This document shows positions 9,183 through 18,359 of a stretch of 64,000 bases of DNA, one piece after another. The first letter of the stretch is position 1. Each line of letters opens with the position of its first letter. Below the pieces are notes generated by a model that ran no database searches, was not told the DNA's origin, and worked only from the letters and a program-made list of their open reading frames with translations. The stretch comes from Anaerolineae bacterium (GTDB lineage: Bacteria; Chloroflexota; Anaerolineae; Aggregatilineales; UBA3940). The DNA lies in assembly GCA_016926255.1 (NCBI GenBank), contig JAFGOY010000038.1, positions 62,001 through 126,000 of the forward strand, written 5' to 3'. The position numbers were made by a program, and so were the translations under genes.

Positions 9183-10191
9183 TTTACACCGACTGTGCGT
9201 GATCCCCGGCGACGGGGTGGGCAAAGAAGTAATCCCGGCGGCGGTTGCCGTTCTTCGGGGCGTAATCGACAACCTGGAGATCGTCGAAGCGGAGGCGGGC
9301 TGGGAAACCTTCCAGCAGATGGGCACGGCGCTGCCAGCCGAAACACTCGACGCGGCCCGCCGCTGCGGATCGGTGCTGTTCGGGGCGGTCGCCTCGCCGA
9401 CCTACCCTGTCGAGGGCTACCGCAGTCCGATTGTGGCGCTGCGTCGTGCGCTCGATGTCTTTGCCAACATCCGCCCGCTGATCGGCTGGCCGATCTCTAC
9501 CGCGCACCCGGCGTTGAATCTGATCGTGGTGCGGGAAAATACCGAAGGGCTTTACGGAGGGAAGGAACGGCTGGAAGGCGATACGGCGATCAGCGAGCGG
9601 GTGATCACCAGGGCGGGGTCGAGTCGGATCGCACGGGTGGCTTTCGAACTGGCCCGGCCCGACAAGCGGCGGGTGACGATTATCCATAAGGCGAACGTCA
9701 TCCGGGTGGGCGATGGCCTGTGGCGCTCAACCTGCCTGGAGGTCGCCGGGGAATATCCCGACGTGGAAAACGACGAGGGGATCGTCGACGCGGTGGCCTA
9801 TCACCTGGTGCGCGATCCGGGTCGCTACGATCTGCTGCTCTGCCCGAACCTCTACGGCGATATCCTCTCCGACCTGGGTGCGGGGTTAGGCGGCGGGCTG
9901 GGGATGGCTCCCTCGCTGAGCCTGGGCGAGCAGTACGCCATCGCCGAGCCGACACACGGCGCGGCCCCCGACATCGCCGGGCAGGGAATCGCCAACCCGA
10001 TCGGGGCGATTTTGAGCGGCGCACTGCTGGCCCGCCACCGCTGGCAGCGCCTCAATGCCGCCGACGCAATTGAGGAGGCGATCAATCAGGTATTGGATTC
10101 GGGGTTGAGAACGCCCGACATCGCCGGGGCAGGTGAGGAGGCCGTCGGAACGGAAGTGATGACTCAGGCGATTCAGGACGCTTTACGATAG
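9175..10191 (+). CDS. hicdh: Homoisocitrate dehydrogenase
   Basis: NAD-dependent beta-decarboxylating dehydrogenase making 2-oxoadipate, which is transaminated to alpha-aminoadipate. It shows the family pattern: PGDGVGKEV, the substrate loop [32 protein letters not shown], and the metal-binding [16 protein letters not shown] with [14 protein letters not shown]. 338 residues. It is the last gene of the lysine operon. The aminotransferase LysN is not in this window. Its 3' end overlaps the convergent TspO-like gene by 19 bases. Confidence 0.9.
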   Translation: MSDLHRLCVIPGDGVGKEVIPAAVAVLRGVIDNLEIVEAEAGWETFQQMGTALPAETLDAARRCGSVLFGAVASPTYPVEGYRSPIVALRRALDVFANIRPLIGWPISTAHPALNLIVVRENTEGLYGGKERLEGDTAISERVITRAGSSRIARVAFELARPDKRRVTIIHKANVIRVGDGLWRSTCLEVAGEYPDVENDEGIVDAVAYHLVRDPGRYDLLLCPNLYGDILSDLGAGLGGGLGMAPSLSLGEQYAIAEPTHGAAPDIAGQGIANPIGAILSGALLARHRWQRLNAADAIEEAINQVLDSGLRTPDIAGAGEEAVGTEVMTQAIQDALR

Positions 10192-10949
10192 ATCGGCAAC
10201 GGGCCGCCGGGCAGCACCGAAAGGATCGCAAGGACGGTAGCAATACCGGCAGATACCCAGCTACCGGTGGCGACCATCGGCGTGGCGCTGTGTTTTAAGG
10301 CAATGCCGACAAAGGCCCACACCAGCACAAGCAGATAGGCTGCATCGGCGCGGATGATCGCCATCAATAATCCCAACACACTCGCCACAACCAGCATGAT
10401 CGCCGCCCACACCTGCGGCGCGATCCCCCACCCTCCCCAGTTCGCGGCATAGAGAACGGTCGAAACGTTGGCGACGGTGGCAACGGTGATCCAGCCCAGG
10501 TAGACGCTGAACGGCAGGTGAACCAGCCAGCGACGAGCCGGGCCGACCTCCGCCCGCCCGATGTCGAGCCGCAAATAGATCGCGATCAGCGAGAGGAGCA
10601 GCACGGCCATTGCGGTCAGCGTCATCGGAAGAACCTCGTAATGCCAGAGGAAAATCCAGGCGACATTGGCCGCACAGCCAAGCGCATAGAGATAGCCGAT
10701 CTGATCCTGAAACGGTTTTTCACGCTGGGCAGGGAGCGCTTGGTAGACGGTGAACGCGATCAGCAGCAGGTAGATCAGCCCCCAGATCGAGAAGACGTAG
10801 CCCGCCGGGACGAAATAGATCGTGTAGCGGTTGGAAATATCGCCCGTTGTCTGCCCGTTGATCGGCAGGGCATTGGCGAGCGTATTGACCACAATCACTG
10901 CGATGGTGGCGATAGTATTTACAATTTGCCTGACAATTCCCTTATCCAT
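10173..10949 (-). CDS. Tryptophan-rich TspO/MBR-related membrane protein
   Basis: Multi-spanning membrane protein of the TspO/MBR-like tryptophan-rich group. The amphipathic N-terminal helix ANALPINGQTTGDIS leads into VPAGYVFSIWGLIYL, with further hydrophobic spans and many Trp residues (IWG, VAWIFLWHYE, NWGGWGIAPQVW). The role is probably membrane sensing or small hydrophobic-ligand binding; the substrate is unknown. Start at 10949 is preferred because a purine-rich stretch precedes it; an ATG six codons upstream (10967) is possible. It is convergent with the lysine operon. Confidence 0.8.
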   Translation of the reverse strand: MDKGIVRQIVNTIATIAVIVVNTLANALPINGQTTGDISNRYTIYFVPAGYVFSIWGLIYLLLIAFTVYQALPAQREKPFQDQIGYLYALGCAANVAWIFLWHYEVLPMTLTAMAVLLLSLIAIYLRLDIGRAEVGPARRWLVHLPFSVYLGWITVATVANVSTVLYAANWGGWGIAPQVWAAIMLVVASVLGLLMAIIRADAAYLLVLVWAFVGIALKHSATPMVATGSWVSAGIATVLAILSVLPGGPLPIYRKAS

Positions 10950-11026
10950 TCTGTCTCTTTCTCTCATAGTCGAAGCCAGTTATGATCTGAGTCTACGGAG
11001 TTGTTTTATGGTTATCAAGTCAGAGT

Positions 11027-11060
11027 TTGACATAACTTGTTGCTGGCCGTGGGTTATAAT
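11027..11060 (+). promoter_or_regulatory. Possible promoter of the kinase gene
   Basis: A perfect TATAAT lies at 11055-11060, about 80 bases before the kinase start. A perfect TTGACA lies at 11027-11032, but the 22-base spacing is too long for an ordinary sigma-70 promoter. The -10 box may work alone or with an activator. Confidence 0.35.
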
Positions 11061-11142
11061 CTGATACAAGTGGGATCATGTGATAAACTTATAGCGTGCG
11101 GGCAAGCTAACCAATCGAGGCGAAAACCAGGGAGAGCCAGTT

Positions 11143-12390
11143 GTGTTAATTGGGCATACGTTAAAAGAGCGCTACCGGGTCTATGACAGGCTGGGCGTTG
11201 GGGGAGCCGCGACAGTGTACCTGGGCCGTGATTCAACAACCGGGCAGATGGTCGTCGTCAAGCTCGTCCACGCTCACCTGACCGACGAAAACTACATTGG
11301 CCGCTTCAAGAGAGAAATCGATCTTCTGAAAGAGATCGACAATCCCTATATCATCAAGCTCTACGATTGGTCCCTCAACGAATTCGATCCGAAAGTCGGG
11401 CAGAAACTCAGCTATATCATCGCCGAGTTTGTCGAGGGTCATACACTGGCCGACATTATCGATACGAGCGGGCCGCTGGACGAGCCGGATGCACTGGCGA
11501 TTGCCCGGCAGCTTTCGGTAGGGTTGTCGGACATCCACAAGAGTGGGATCGTCCACCGGGACATCAAATCGCAAAATATCATGATCACGCCCGACAACCA
11601 GGCCAAACTGATCGATTTTGGGATTGCCAGAGCGCAGGGGCACGAGACGCTTACCCAGGCTTCCCACTTTGCGGGGACGCTCTATTACGCACCGCCGGAG
11701 CAAATTCTCGAATCGCATGCTGTCGATCACCGCGCCGATCTCTATGCGCTGGGTGTCGTGCTGTACGAGATGCTTACGGCGACTCTGCCAGTGAAAGCAC
11801 GCGAGATGGGAACCGTCGCTTCCAAGATCATATCCGGAGATCTCGACCCGATTACGGGGGTTACACAACCGGTCGAAGATTTGGTCAACTATATGCTGGC
11901 GCACCGGGTCGACCAGCGCATCAGTTCGGCAGAGGAGGTGATCGACTGCATCGACTCGATCATCGGTGGGCCGCAGGCCCCCAACCTCCCCGAACGCCCG
12001 CCTTCCACCTCGACGATGACGATGCGCATGCTGCAAGAGTCGGAAATCGTACCGGAACCACGCCAGTGTGGGGCGTTAGTCACCGAAGACGGTAGAATAT
12101 TCAAACTATCAACAACCGAAACGATCATCGGGCGGAGCCACCCGCGCCATTCGGCTGTCCCCGATATCGACCTGGTAAAAATCGACCCGGATGCCGCGCG
12201 AACCGTCTCCCGCCGTCACTGCCGCATCTTCTGCGAAGACGAGCATTTCTACATCGAGGACCTGGGCAGTATGAACGGCACATTCCTCAACCGTCAAGCG
12301 CTCGAACCCGGAATGCCCGCCGCCTTGAAAGACGGGGACAGTGTCGCCGCCGGGCGGGTTGAATTAACCTTCACACAAAACGAGAATTAG
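11143..12390 (+). CDS. Ser/Thr protein kinase with C-terminal FHA domain
   Basis: Soluble Hanks-type kinase. Residues 10-270 hold the kinase: Gly-rich loop GVGGAATVYLG (18-28), ATP lysine Lys40, catalytic HRDIKSQN (138-145) and DFG (158-160). After a Pro/Ser-rich linker, residues about 310-415 form an FHA domain with the phosphothreonine-binding signatures IIGRS, SRRHCRI and GSMNGTFLN. No transmembrane segment or PASTA repeat is seen. FHA-fused kinases commonly recognise their own phosphorylated partners. GTG 11143 follows AGGGAG. Confidence 0.9.
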   Translation: MLIGHTLKERYRVYDRLGVGGAATVYLGRDSTTGQMVVVKLVHAHLTDENYIGRFKREIDLLKEIDNPYIIKLYDWSLNEFDPKVGQKLSYIIAEFVEGHTLADIIDTSGPLDEPDALAIARQLSVGLSDIHKSGIVHRDIKSQNIMITPDNQAKLIDFGIARAQGHETLTQASHFAGTLYYAPPEQILESHAVDHRADLYALGVVLYEMLTATLPVKAREMGTVASKIISGDLDPITGVTQPVEDLVNYMLAHRVDQRISSAEEVIDCIDSIIGGPQAPNLPERPPSTSTMTMRMLQESEIVPEPRQCGALVTEDGRIFKLSTTETIIGRSHPRHSAVPDIDLVKIDPDAARTVSRRHCRIFCEDEHFYIEDLGSMNGTFLNRQALEPGMPAALKDGDSVAAGRVELTFTQNEN

Positions 12391-12419
12391 ACTCATCACA
12401 GAGCAGGCATAGGTAGATC

Positions 12420-12953
12420 ATGCAAAGAACATCAACTGGTATTCAGGCTCTTTTAGATGTCCCACTTTTGCGGCAAATCCGGCGCAATCATGGATTGGAA
12501 CACGCGACGATCCACATCCTCTCCCGCCGTATGCCCACCCTGCGCGTCGTTGGCCGGTCAGACTCCGGGGGATTCTGGCTCTATGGCAATGCATCCACCC
12601 CGCTGGTTGAGGAGAGTGTCAACCAGGCATTGACTCGCATGAAGAACGGCGATCACCGCCTGGCGATTCACCCTAACTGCGGCACCAATCTGGTGTCGGT
12701 GGCGATTCTGGGCGCGGCGGCGGCGCTGCTCGCCCTGGTGGGATCGGAGCGCCAGCGCTTCGGGAAGCTCCAGCGCATTCCGCTGCTGATCCTGGCGCTG
12801 ATGATGGCCGGGCTTCTGGGACAGCCGCTCGGCGCAAAAATCCAGCAGCACGTTACAACCCTGGGCGACCCTGGTGACCTGGAGATCGTCTCGATCAGGG
12901 AGGGCAGGCGCGGCCAGGTCACTTACCATCGCATCGAAACACGGTCAAGCTAA
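12420..12953 (+). CDS. DUF6391-type membrane protein
   Basis: Protein of unknown function resembling the DUF6391 family. It carries the family-like stretch RRNHGLEHATIHIL near the N-terminus and HPNCGTNLVSVAI in the middle. Two hydrophobic segments follow (about 93-105 and 118-135), so it is probably membrane-anchored with cytosolic ends. The conserved His-Glu-His set could bind metal, but this is not established. It lies 29 bases after the kinase and three before the next gene, so the three are likely one transcript. Confidence 0.65.
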   Translation: MQRTSTGIQALLDVPLLRQIRRNHGLEHATIHILSRRMPTLRVVGRSDSGGFWLYGNASTPLVEESVNQALTRMKNGDHRLAIHPNCGTNLVSVAILGAAAALLALVGSERQRFGKLQRIPLLILALMMAGLLGQPLGAKIQQHVTTLGDPGDLEIVSIREGRRGQVTYHRIETRSS

Positions 12954-12955
12954 GG

Positions 12956-13627
12956 ATGCAAATTCCTATGCTCGATCTCAGTACGATCACCCATCTCGAT
13001 CTACCTTACGAGAATCTGATCCTGACCGGTTTCCTGGGTGTTGGGAAATCGGCGGTCGGCCAGTATATCGCCCGCAGCCTGTCACTTGATCTGGTTGACG
13101 TAGACGAGGAAATTGAACTTCAAGAACTGATGAGCATCGGGAAGATTCGGGAGTTATACGGGGATTCCCGGCTGCGTGCGCTGGAATACGAGTTCTGCCG
13201 ACATGCCGCACTCAAGCGGCGGGCGGTGATCGTCGTGCCGGGGGCGGCGCTGCTCGAAGCGCGGACTTATGGCATCCTCAACCAGACAGGAAAGGTCATT
13301 GTGCTGACCTGCGACCTGGGAGAAGCCCTGCGGCGAATGCATATCGCCAGCGAGCAGCGCTACCGCGATGCAACGCTGCGGCGGCGAATGATGAGCCGCC
13401 TGCGCCGTGAATACGAGATCGTCAACGACGAGCGGCTGCTCCAACTCGATACGACGCAGCTGAGCATAGAAGAGGAATCCGGTCTGCTGGTTGACTACTG
13501 GATGACAGGTGAGCCAAAAGGCGGGCACTTTCGATATGGCCCGCCGCCGCAAATTATGCCACCCGAAAGGCCGGTGGTGGCTGTTAATACCCGGATGCAG
13601 AAACCTAAATCAGATCGGATCAGCTAA
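12956..13627 (+). CDS. Shikimate-kinase-like P-loop protein
   Basis: NTP-binding protein resembling shikimate kinase. The Walker A motif is GFLGVGKS (residues 25-32). DVDEEIE (48-54) and SRLRALEYEF (71-80) match the shikimate-pocket region of the family in spacing. The family's GGG substrate loop is reduced to VVPGAALL, and the tail is longer than usual (223 residues). It may therefore act on something else or be regulatory. AAGGATGCA places ATG 12956 close to the previous stop; ATG 12968 is an alternative. Confidence 0.6.
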   Translation: MQIPMLDLSTITHLDLPYENLILTGFLGVGKSAVGQYIARSLSLDLVDVDEEIELQELMSIGKIRELYGDSRLRALEYEFCRHAALKRRAVIVVPGAALLEARTYGILNQTGKVIVLTCDLGEALRRMHIASEQRYRDATLRRRMMSRLRREYEIVNDERLLQLDTTQLSIEEESGLLVDYWMTGEPKGGHFRYGPPPQIMPPERPVVAVNTRMQKPKSDRIS

Positions 13628-13893
13628 CCGTCGGCGGCGATCACACTCTTGACATCGGGGAAGAACTGGCGAACGGTCCCCGCGATCCAGCCGCGCAGCG
13701 TATGCGTCGAGAGCGGGCAGCCATCACAAGCGCCGCCTAATTCGACTTTGAGGGTCTGCCCATCGAATTCGATCAGTCGGACCCATCCCCCGTGATACTG
13801 TTCAATGTAGGCGCTCAGAAATTCAATCAAGCCTTCCATGCGGGCCTGTTCATCGAGGGTATCATCCGGTTTGTAGACGGGAAGATCGCTCAT
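13624..13893 (-). CDS. NifU C-terminal-domain Fe-S scaffold protein
   Basis: Small scaffold of 89 residues carrying the NifU-like domain. The cluster-binding pair is visible as GGACDGCPLS (Cys56, Cys59). Such stand-alone NfuA/NifU-C proteins assemble or deliver Fe-S clusters. Homoaconitase in this window is one such client class, although no direct link is shown. The 3' end overlaps the preceding plus-strand gene by four bases. Confidence 0.88.
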   Translation of the reverse strand: MSDLPVYKPDDTLDEQARMEGLIEFLSAYIEQYHGGWVRLIEFDGQTLKVELGGACDGCPLSTHTLRGWIAGTVRQFFPDVKSVIAADG

Positions 13894-13969
13894 GAGATTT
13901 CCTTCTTCAACTATGCTTTGTGAACGATGCTTTAAGTATAGCGAACGGGAATTATCATCCCCATCGACA

Positions 13970-14584
13970 TTACGTCAACTGCGTTTTTGCCAGGTTGTTT
14001 GCCAGTGGAAGCAGTTTCTTCCAATCACGATTGCGGGCGTAGGCAACCGCGAGCGTTTCCATGGCGAGCCGATCTTCTGGGCTGTCTTCAACCTGCGTCT
14101 CTAAAAAGGCGACAACATTATCGGGCACAGGTTTATCGTCGGTGAACAGGGCTTCATACGCCTTGCGAAGCTGCTTGACAAACGCCTGCATACGGGCATA
14201 TTCGCGGCGCTCACCGATCAACCAGCGGATCGTTTCGACCAGTTCACCGGGCTGCAGCGGCTTTACCAGGTAATCACGCGCGCCAGCTCGCATCGCCTTG
14301 CGGATATCCCCGGCATCATTGACGACCGAAAGCATAATCACCTGGGTGGACATATCTTCGTGGAGGATTGAGCGGGTCAGTTCGGCAGTGTCGAGATCGA
14401 GCAGATCATAATCCATGACGACAACATCAGGCTGGTGGAGAGAAAACAGCGCCATAATCTTGTCGTAGGGAGTTGCCCGTCCAACAATCTCGATATCCGG
14501 GGCAGAGGTCAGTTTTATATCAACCTGATCGATGGTCTCCGGCGTATCGGTGACAAACAACAACTTCGTGACGGCCTGGCTCAT
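13970..14584 (-). CDS. Response regulator, receiver domain with short helical tail
   Basis: CheY-like receiver of 204 residues without a recognisable DNA-binding output. Acidic pocket Asp13, phospho-acceptor Asp58 (VVVMDYD) and conserved Lys108 (YLVKPLQ) are all present. The C-terminal 70 residues are helical and may mediate dimerisation or protein contact. Start 14584 is set by a strong GGAGG site; the frame runs 28 codons further upstream but without such a site. No histidine kinase lies next to it. Confidence 0.85.
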   Translation of the reverse strand: MSQAVTKLLFVTDTPETIDQVDIKLTSAPDIEIVGRATPYDKIMALFSLHQPDVVVMDYDLLDLDTAELTRSILHEDMSTQVIMLSVVNDAGDIRKAMRAGARDYLVKPLQPGELVETIRWLIGERREYARMQAFVKQLRKAYEALFTDDKPVPDNVVAFLETQVEDSPEDRLAMETLAVAYARNRDWKKLLPLANNLAKTQLT

Positions 14585-14676
14585 GCAAACCTCCGAAGGC
14601 TCAAGCACAATGTATGGGCGAGGGAGAATCTCCAGTTGCAGTGTCGCCTTTTTTGGTTGGTTTGGCAAGCCGACAT

Positions 14677-14711
14677 CCTGCCTGAAGCGCAGCCTTGCGC
14701 AATGAGGCAGG
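14677..14711. repeat. Strong imperfect palindrome between two minus-strand genes
   Basis: CCTGCCT (14677-14683) pairs with AGGCAGG (14705-14711). Inside, GCGCA (14687-14691) pairs with TGCGC (14696-14700). There is no T-run next to it on either strand, so it is not a normal intrinsic terminator. It lies just 3' of the ClC gene and upstream of the response-regulator gene. It may protect or terminate the ClC transcript. Confidence 0.5.
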
Positions 14712-14724
14712 AGAGGGAACAGCG

Positions 14725-16878
14725 TCAGGCGGAAATAGTTTCCTGCCCATATACACAGTGTTTAAGCGCCTGAGCATCACGGCTGTGAACAAACGCCGTC
14801 ACCTGGTCATTGTGCTGAAAAACAGTATCGCCGTGAGGAATGATGACTGAATCGCCACGCCGGATTGAAACTAAAACACACTCCTCCGGGAGACAGGAGG
14901 CGATCTCGGTCAGCATTTTCCCAATAATGGGGCTTTCACCGGTCAGCAGCAGTTCTATAAACTCTGTGTCGTTTAGATTGCGAAGCTTCAACCGGGCAGC
15001 GCGATGCTGTAACTCGGCGCGGCGGGTTAGCGCAATATGATAGGCCTGGATCACATCCCGACGTCGAATCACGCCCAGCAGTTCGCCCGGGTCTTCCCGC
15101 GATACAACCGGCAGCCTGCCCAATCCACGAATCCCCATGCGAGACAGCACCGCTCCCATCGACTCGTCCGGGTAGGCGACCAATAGGCGCTCTCGCGGTG
15201 TGGCAATTTCGACGGCAGTCGTCTGCCTCGGCAGTTTCTTCGCAACGGCGCGGTCGAGATCGTCAAGTGTCACGACGCCCAATAGTTTCCCGGCATCATC
15301 GACGACGGCAAACCCATGATGCCGCCTATGGCTGAATATTTCGGAAAGTTCGACGATGGTTGTGCTCATCAAAACCGAAGGCGTGTCGCGGGTCATGATC
15401 TCGCTCACAGTGACGCTCTGCATGACATCCACATCCCGCCCACGCTGAAGACGAACTCCGCGCCGGGTCAGTTTGAGCGTGTAGATCGACTCTCCTTTCA
15501 AGAGACGTCCTGCCAGAAGTGTAGAGATCACGACAGTGAGCATCAGTGGCAAGATGATCCGGTAGTCGCCAGTCAGCTCAAACAGGATCAGTACAGCCGT
15601 GATCGGCGCGTGGGCGCTGGCGGAGAAGACCGCTGCCATCCCGACCAGAGCATAGGCCCCCGCAGGGGCGGTTATGCCCGGGAACAGTTTTTGCATCAGC
15701 AGGCCAAAGGACGCTCCGAGCATCGCACCCATGAATAATGACGGTGCGAATATACCACCGGAGCCGCCCGAACCGAGGGTAAGACTGGTTGCAATCAGTT
15801 TCAACAGGATGAGGGCGAGAACTACCTTCAATGGAAGTTGGTTCGCCAGTGCGCTCTCGATCACTTCGTAGCCAACATTGAATATCTGCGGGGTTGTATC
15901 CCAGTTGATGCCGAGCAAGATCGGGTAGGACAGAGCCAGCCCGCCCAACAGCGCACCGCCGACTGCCGGTTTGATCCACTCTGGTATGTGCTTCCAATCG
16001 TCAAATCGATCTTCCGACCAGTAGAGCAGCCGGACGAAAACGACCCCGATCAGACCAGCCAGCACGCCTAAAACAGGGTATAAGGCATACTCCCAGACGC
16101 TTTGGAGGCTGTATTCCATCGGCACCTCAAAGGCGGGCATATCGCCGAATACGGCCTGGCCGATCACACTGGCCGAGACCGCCGAGATCACGACCGTGCT
16201 GAAGTAGGCGACGCTGAACTCGCCGAGGATCACTTCGAGGGCAAAAATCACGCCCGCAATCGGTGCGTTGAACGTCGCCGCGATGCCCCCCGCAGCGCCA
16301 CAGGCAACGAGATTGCGAATGCGCTCATCGGAAAGATGCAGCAGTTGCCCAATCGATGAACCGAGCGCAGCGCCGATCTGGACAATCGGCCCCTCGCGTC
16401 CCACCGAGCCACCACTGCCAATTGATATTGATGAAGCCAACGATTTGATAATTGCCACACGGGGGCGAATCCGACCACCCCGAAGCGCCACCGCTTCCAT
16501 GACTTCTGGTACACCGTGCCCTTTGGCTTCGCGGGCGAAATAATAAACCAGCAGTCCCACGATCAACCCACCGAGGGAAGGAACCAGCACGACATACCAC
16601 TTTCCCATTCCCCAACGCGCAAACAATCCGGGCAGCCAGCCATAGCCAATCCAGCCGACGCCCTGGATCAGGTATCTGAATGCCACCGCGCCCAGACCGG
16701 TAAGCAGTCCTATCAGGAGGGCTGTTCCGATCAAAACGGCCTCCTCCGGTGGCTGGAAGCGGTCGAGGAATTTTAGTGGATGTTTTATTTCGTCAGTATG
16801 CGCAGCCGATTCAGAGATTGCGCTTTTTGTTTCTACTTTTTGTTCCATCATCACCAGATTCTTTACAGTCGCATTCAT
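14725..16878 (-). CDS. clcA: ClC-family chloride channel/transporter with CBS pair and TrkA-C domain
   Basis: Integral membrane anion channel or H+/Cl- exchanger. Selectivity-filter motifs are clear: GSGGSVGREGP with the gating Glu, and GSGGSGGIFAPSL. Two CBS domains follow (from VSEIMTRDTPSVL and from TPRERLLVAYPDESMG). A TrkA-C-like domain ends the protein (GESPIIGKMLTEIASCLPEE). The N-terminal cytosolic segment starts near MNATVKN (16878) or MMEQK (16851). The frame continues over 400 bases further upstream across the divergent gene region, but that part is not family-like. Confidence 0.9.
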   Translation of the reverse strand: MNATVKNLVMMEQKVETKSAISESAAHTDEIKHPLKFLDRFQPPEEAVLIGTALLIGLLTGLGAVAFRYLIQGVGWIGYGWLPGLFARWGMGKWYVVLVPSLGGLIVGLLVYYFAREAKGHGVPEVMEAVALRGGRIRPRVAIIKSLASSISIGSGGSVGREGPIVQIGAALGSSIGQLLHLSDERIRNLVACGAAGGIAATFNAPIAGVIFALEVILGEFSVAYFSTVVISAVSASVIGQAVFGDMPAFEVPMEYSLQSVWEYALYPVLGVLAGLIGVVFVRLLYWSEDRFDDWKHIPEWIKPAVGGALLGGLALSYPILLGINWDTTPQIFNVGYEVIESALANQLPLKVVLALILLKLIATSLTLGSGGSGGIFAPSLFMGAMLGASFGLLMQKLFPGITAPAGAYALVGMAAVFSASAHAPITAVLILFELTGDYRIILPLMLTVVISTLLAGRLLKGESIYTLKLTRRGVRLQRGRDVDVMQSVTVSEIMTRDTPSVLMSTTIVELSEIFSHRRHHGFAVVDDAGKLLGVVTLDDLDRAVAKKLPRQTTAVEIATPRERLLVAYPDESMGAVLSRMGIRGLGRLPVVSREDPGELLGVIRRRDVIQAYHIALTRRAELQHRAARLKLRNLNDTEFIELLLTGESPIIGKMLTEIASCLPEECVLVSIRRGDSVIIPHGDTVFQHNDQVTAFVHSRDAQALKHCVYGQETISA

Positions 16879-16952
16879 AAATAACCACACGAAGAGCATC
16901 CCCACGTGGAACGCCGGTAAGTTATACCGCTGCCGGGTTTGAGATGCAAGGG

Positions 16953-16958
16953 TATAAT
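16953..16958 (+). promoter_or_regulatory. Possible -10 box upstream of the M20 peptidase
   Basis: A perfect TATAAT lies 64 bases before ATG 17022 in the divergent region between clcA and the peptidase gene. No convincing -35 box is found at the proper distance, so this is only a candidate. Confidence 0.3.
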
Positions 16959-17021
16959 GAATAAGCACTACCCTAATACAATCTGCAAGCATTGTCCAAT
17001 ACCCATACAGGTAAAAATCAC

Positions 17022-18341
17022 ATGAATACAAAGACACCCATCGCATCACAACCCGCTGAACTGCTCCAGGCATTGATCCGCTTTGATACCACCAATCCCC
17101 CCGGCAATGAGGCTGCATGCATCGCCTATATCGACCGGCTACTGGCCGGGGCCGGGATCGAAACGACGATTCTGGCGCTCGACGATAACCGGCCCAACCT
17201 CGTCGCCCGGCTGAAGGGCGCAGGAACCGTTCCTCCTTTTCTTCTCTACGGCCACGCCGACGTAGTGACGACCGAAAACCAGGACTGGACTCACCCACCC
17301 TTTGCCGCCGAAATAGTCGACGGGTATATCTGGGGACGGGGTGCGCTTGATATGAAAAGCGGGGTGGCGATGATGATCTCTGCCCTGCTTCGCCTCAAGG
17401 CCGAAGGCGTCACACCGGCGGGCGATATTATCCTGGCGGTTGTTTGCGACGAGGAAAACCTCGGCACATATGGAGCCGGATATCTGGTCGATCAGCATGC
17501 CCACTTATTTGAGGGGGTGCACTATGCTATCGGCGAATTCGGCGGTTTTACGCTCTACATCGGTGGCAAGAAATTCTACCCGATCATGGTCGCCGAAAAG
17601 CAGTCCTGCTGGATGCAGGCGCGGATCACCGGGCAGGGCGGCCACGGTTCGATGCCGATCAGAGATGGGGCGATGGCAAAGCTGGCTGATATGCTTGACA
17701 AGTTTAACCGCCGCCGCCTGCCGGTGCATATCACCGAACCTGCCCGCATGATGATCGACGGTCTGTCCGACGGTTTAGGCTTCCCGACGGGGCCGATCCT
17801 TCACCAACTGCTCAACCCGGCATTGACCGACCGCGTTCTCGACTTACTGGGAACGCAGGGGCAGTTGTTCAATGCGCTGCTGCATAACACCGTCAGTCCG
17901 ACTGGATTGAAGGCCAGCGACAAAGTCAACGTCATACCGGGCGAGATTACGGTCGATTTGGACGGGCGGCTGCTGCCGGGTTTCTCGCCGGAAGATATGA
18001 TCCGGGAAGTTCATCAACTTGTAGGTAACCAGGTCGATATTGAAATAACCGATTACTCCCCCGGTCCGGGAACAGTCGATATGGGCTTCTTTGATACGCT
18101 GGCCGCTGTCCTCAAGGAGGCCGACCCGGACGGAATCCCGATCCCGATGCTGATGCCGGGTGTCACCGATGGCCGCCTGTTTGCCCGGTTGGGCATCCAG
18201 ACTTATGGGTTCACGCCGATGCAGCTCGACCCTGATTTCGAGTTTACGCGCGGCATTCACGCTGCCGATGAGCGCATCCCGGTCGAGGCAGTGGGATTTG
18301 GCGCTGAAATGATCTACCGGGCACTGCTGCATATGGCATAA
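17022..18341 (+). CDS. M20-family metallopeptidase (ArgE/DapE-like)
   Basis: Zinc-dependent amidohydrolase of about 439 residues. It shows LLYGHADVVTTE, WGRGALDMKSGVAMM and VCDEENLGTYGAGYLV, which carry the metal ligands and catalytic Glu. A lid domain begins near ARITGQGGHGSMP. The substrate is unknown; such proteins cleave N-acyl amino acids or dipeptides. ATG 17022 fits the family start, while the frame opens at a TTG ten codons upstream. It is not part of the lysine operon and differs from LysK in length and motifs. Confidence 0.88.
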   Translation: MNTKTPIASQPAELLQALIRFDTTNPPGNEAACIAYIDRLLAGAGIETTILALDDNRPNLVARLKGAGTVPPFLLYGHADVVTTENQDWTHPPFAAEIVDGYIWGRGALDMKSGVAMMISALLRLKAEGVTPAGDIILAVVCDEENLGTYGAGYLVDQHAHLFEGVHYAIGEFGGFTLYIGGKKFYPIMVAEKQSCWMQARITGQGGHGSMPIRDGAMAKLADMLDKFNRRRLPVHITEPARMMIDGLSDGLGFPTGPILHQLLNPALTDRVLDLLGTQGQLFNALLHNTVSPTGLKASDKVNVIPGEITVDLDGRLLPGFSPEDMIREVHQLVGNQVDIEITDYSPGPGTVDMGFFDTLAAVLKEADPDGIPIPMLMPGVTDGRLFARLGIQTYGFTPMQLDPDFEFTRGIHAADERIPVEAVGFGAEMIYRALLHMA

Positions 18342-18359
18342 ACGAAAGTGAGACGATCC

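Noticed and set aside
16879-17298. 140-residue N-terminal extension of the ClC protein
   Set aside because: The extra residues are antisense to the peptidase gene and rich in Arg/Ser. ClC proteins start near the MNATVKN/MMEQK region.
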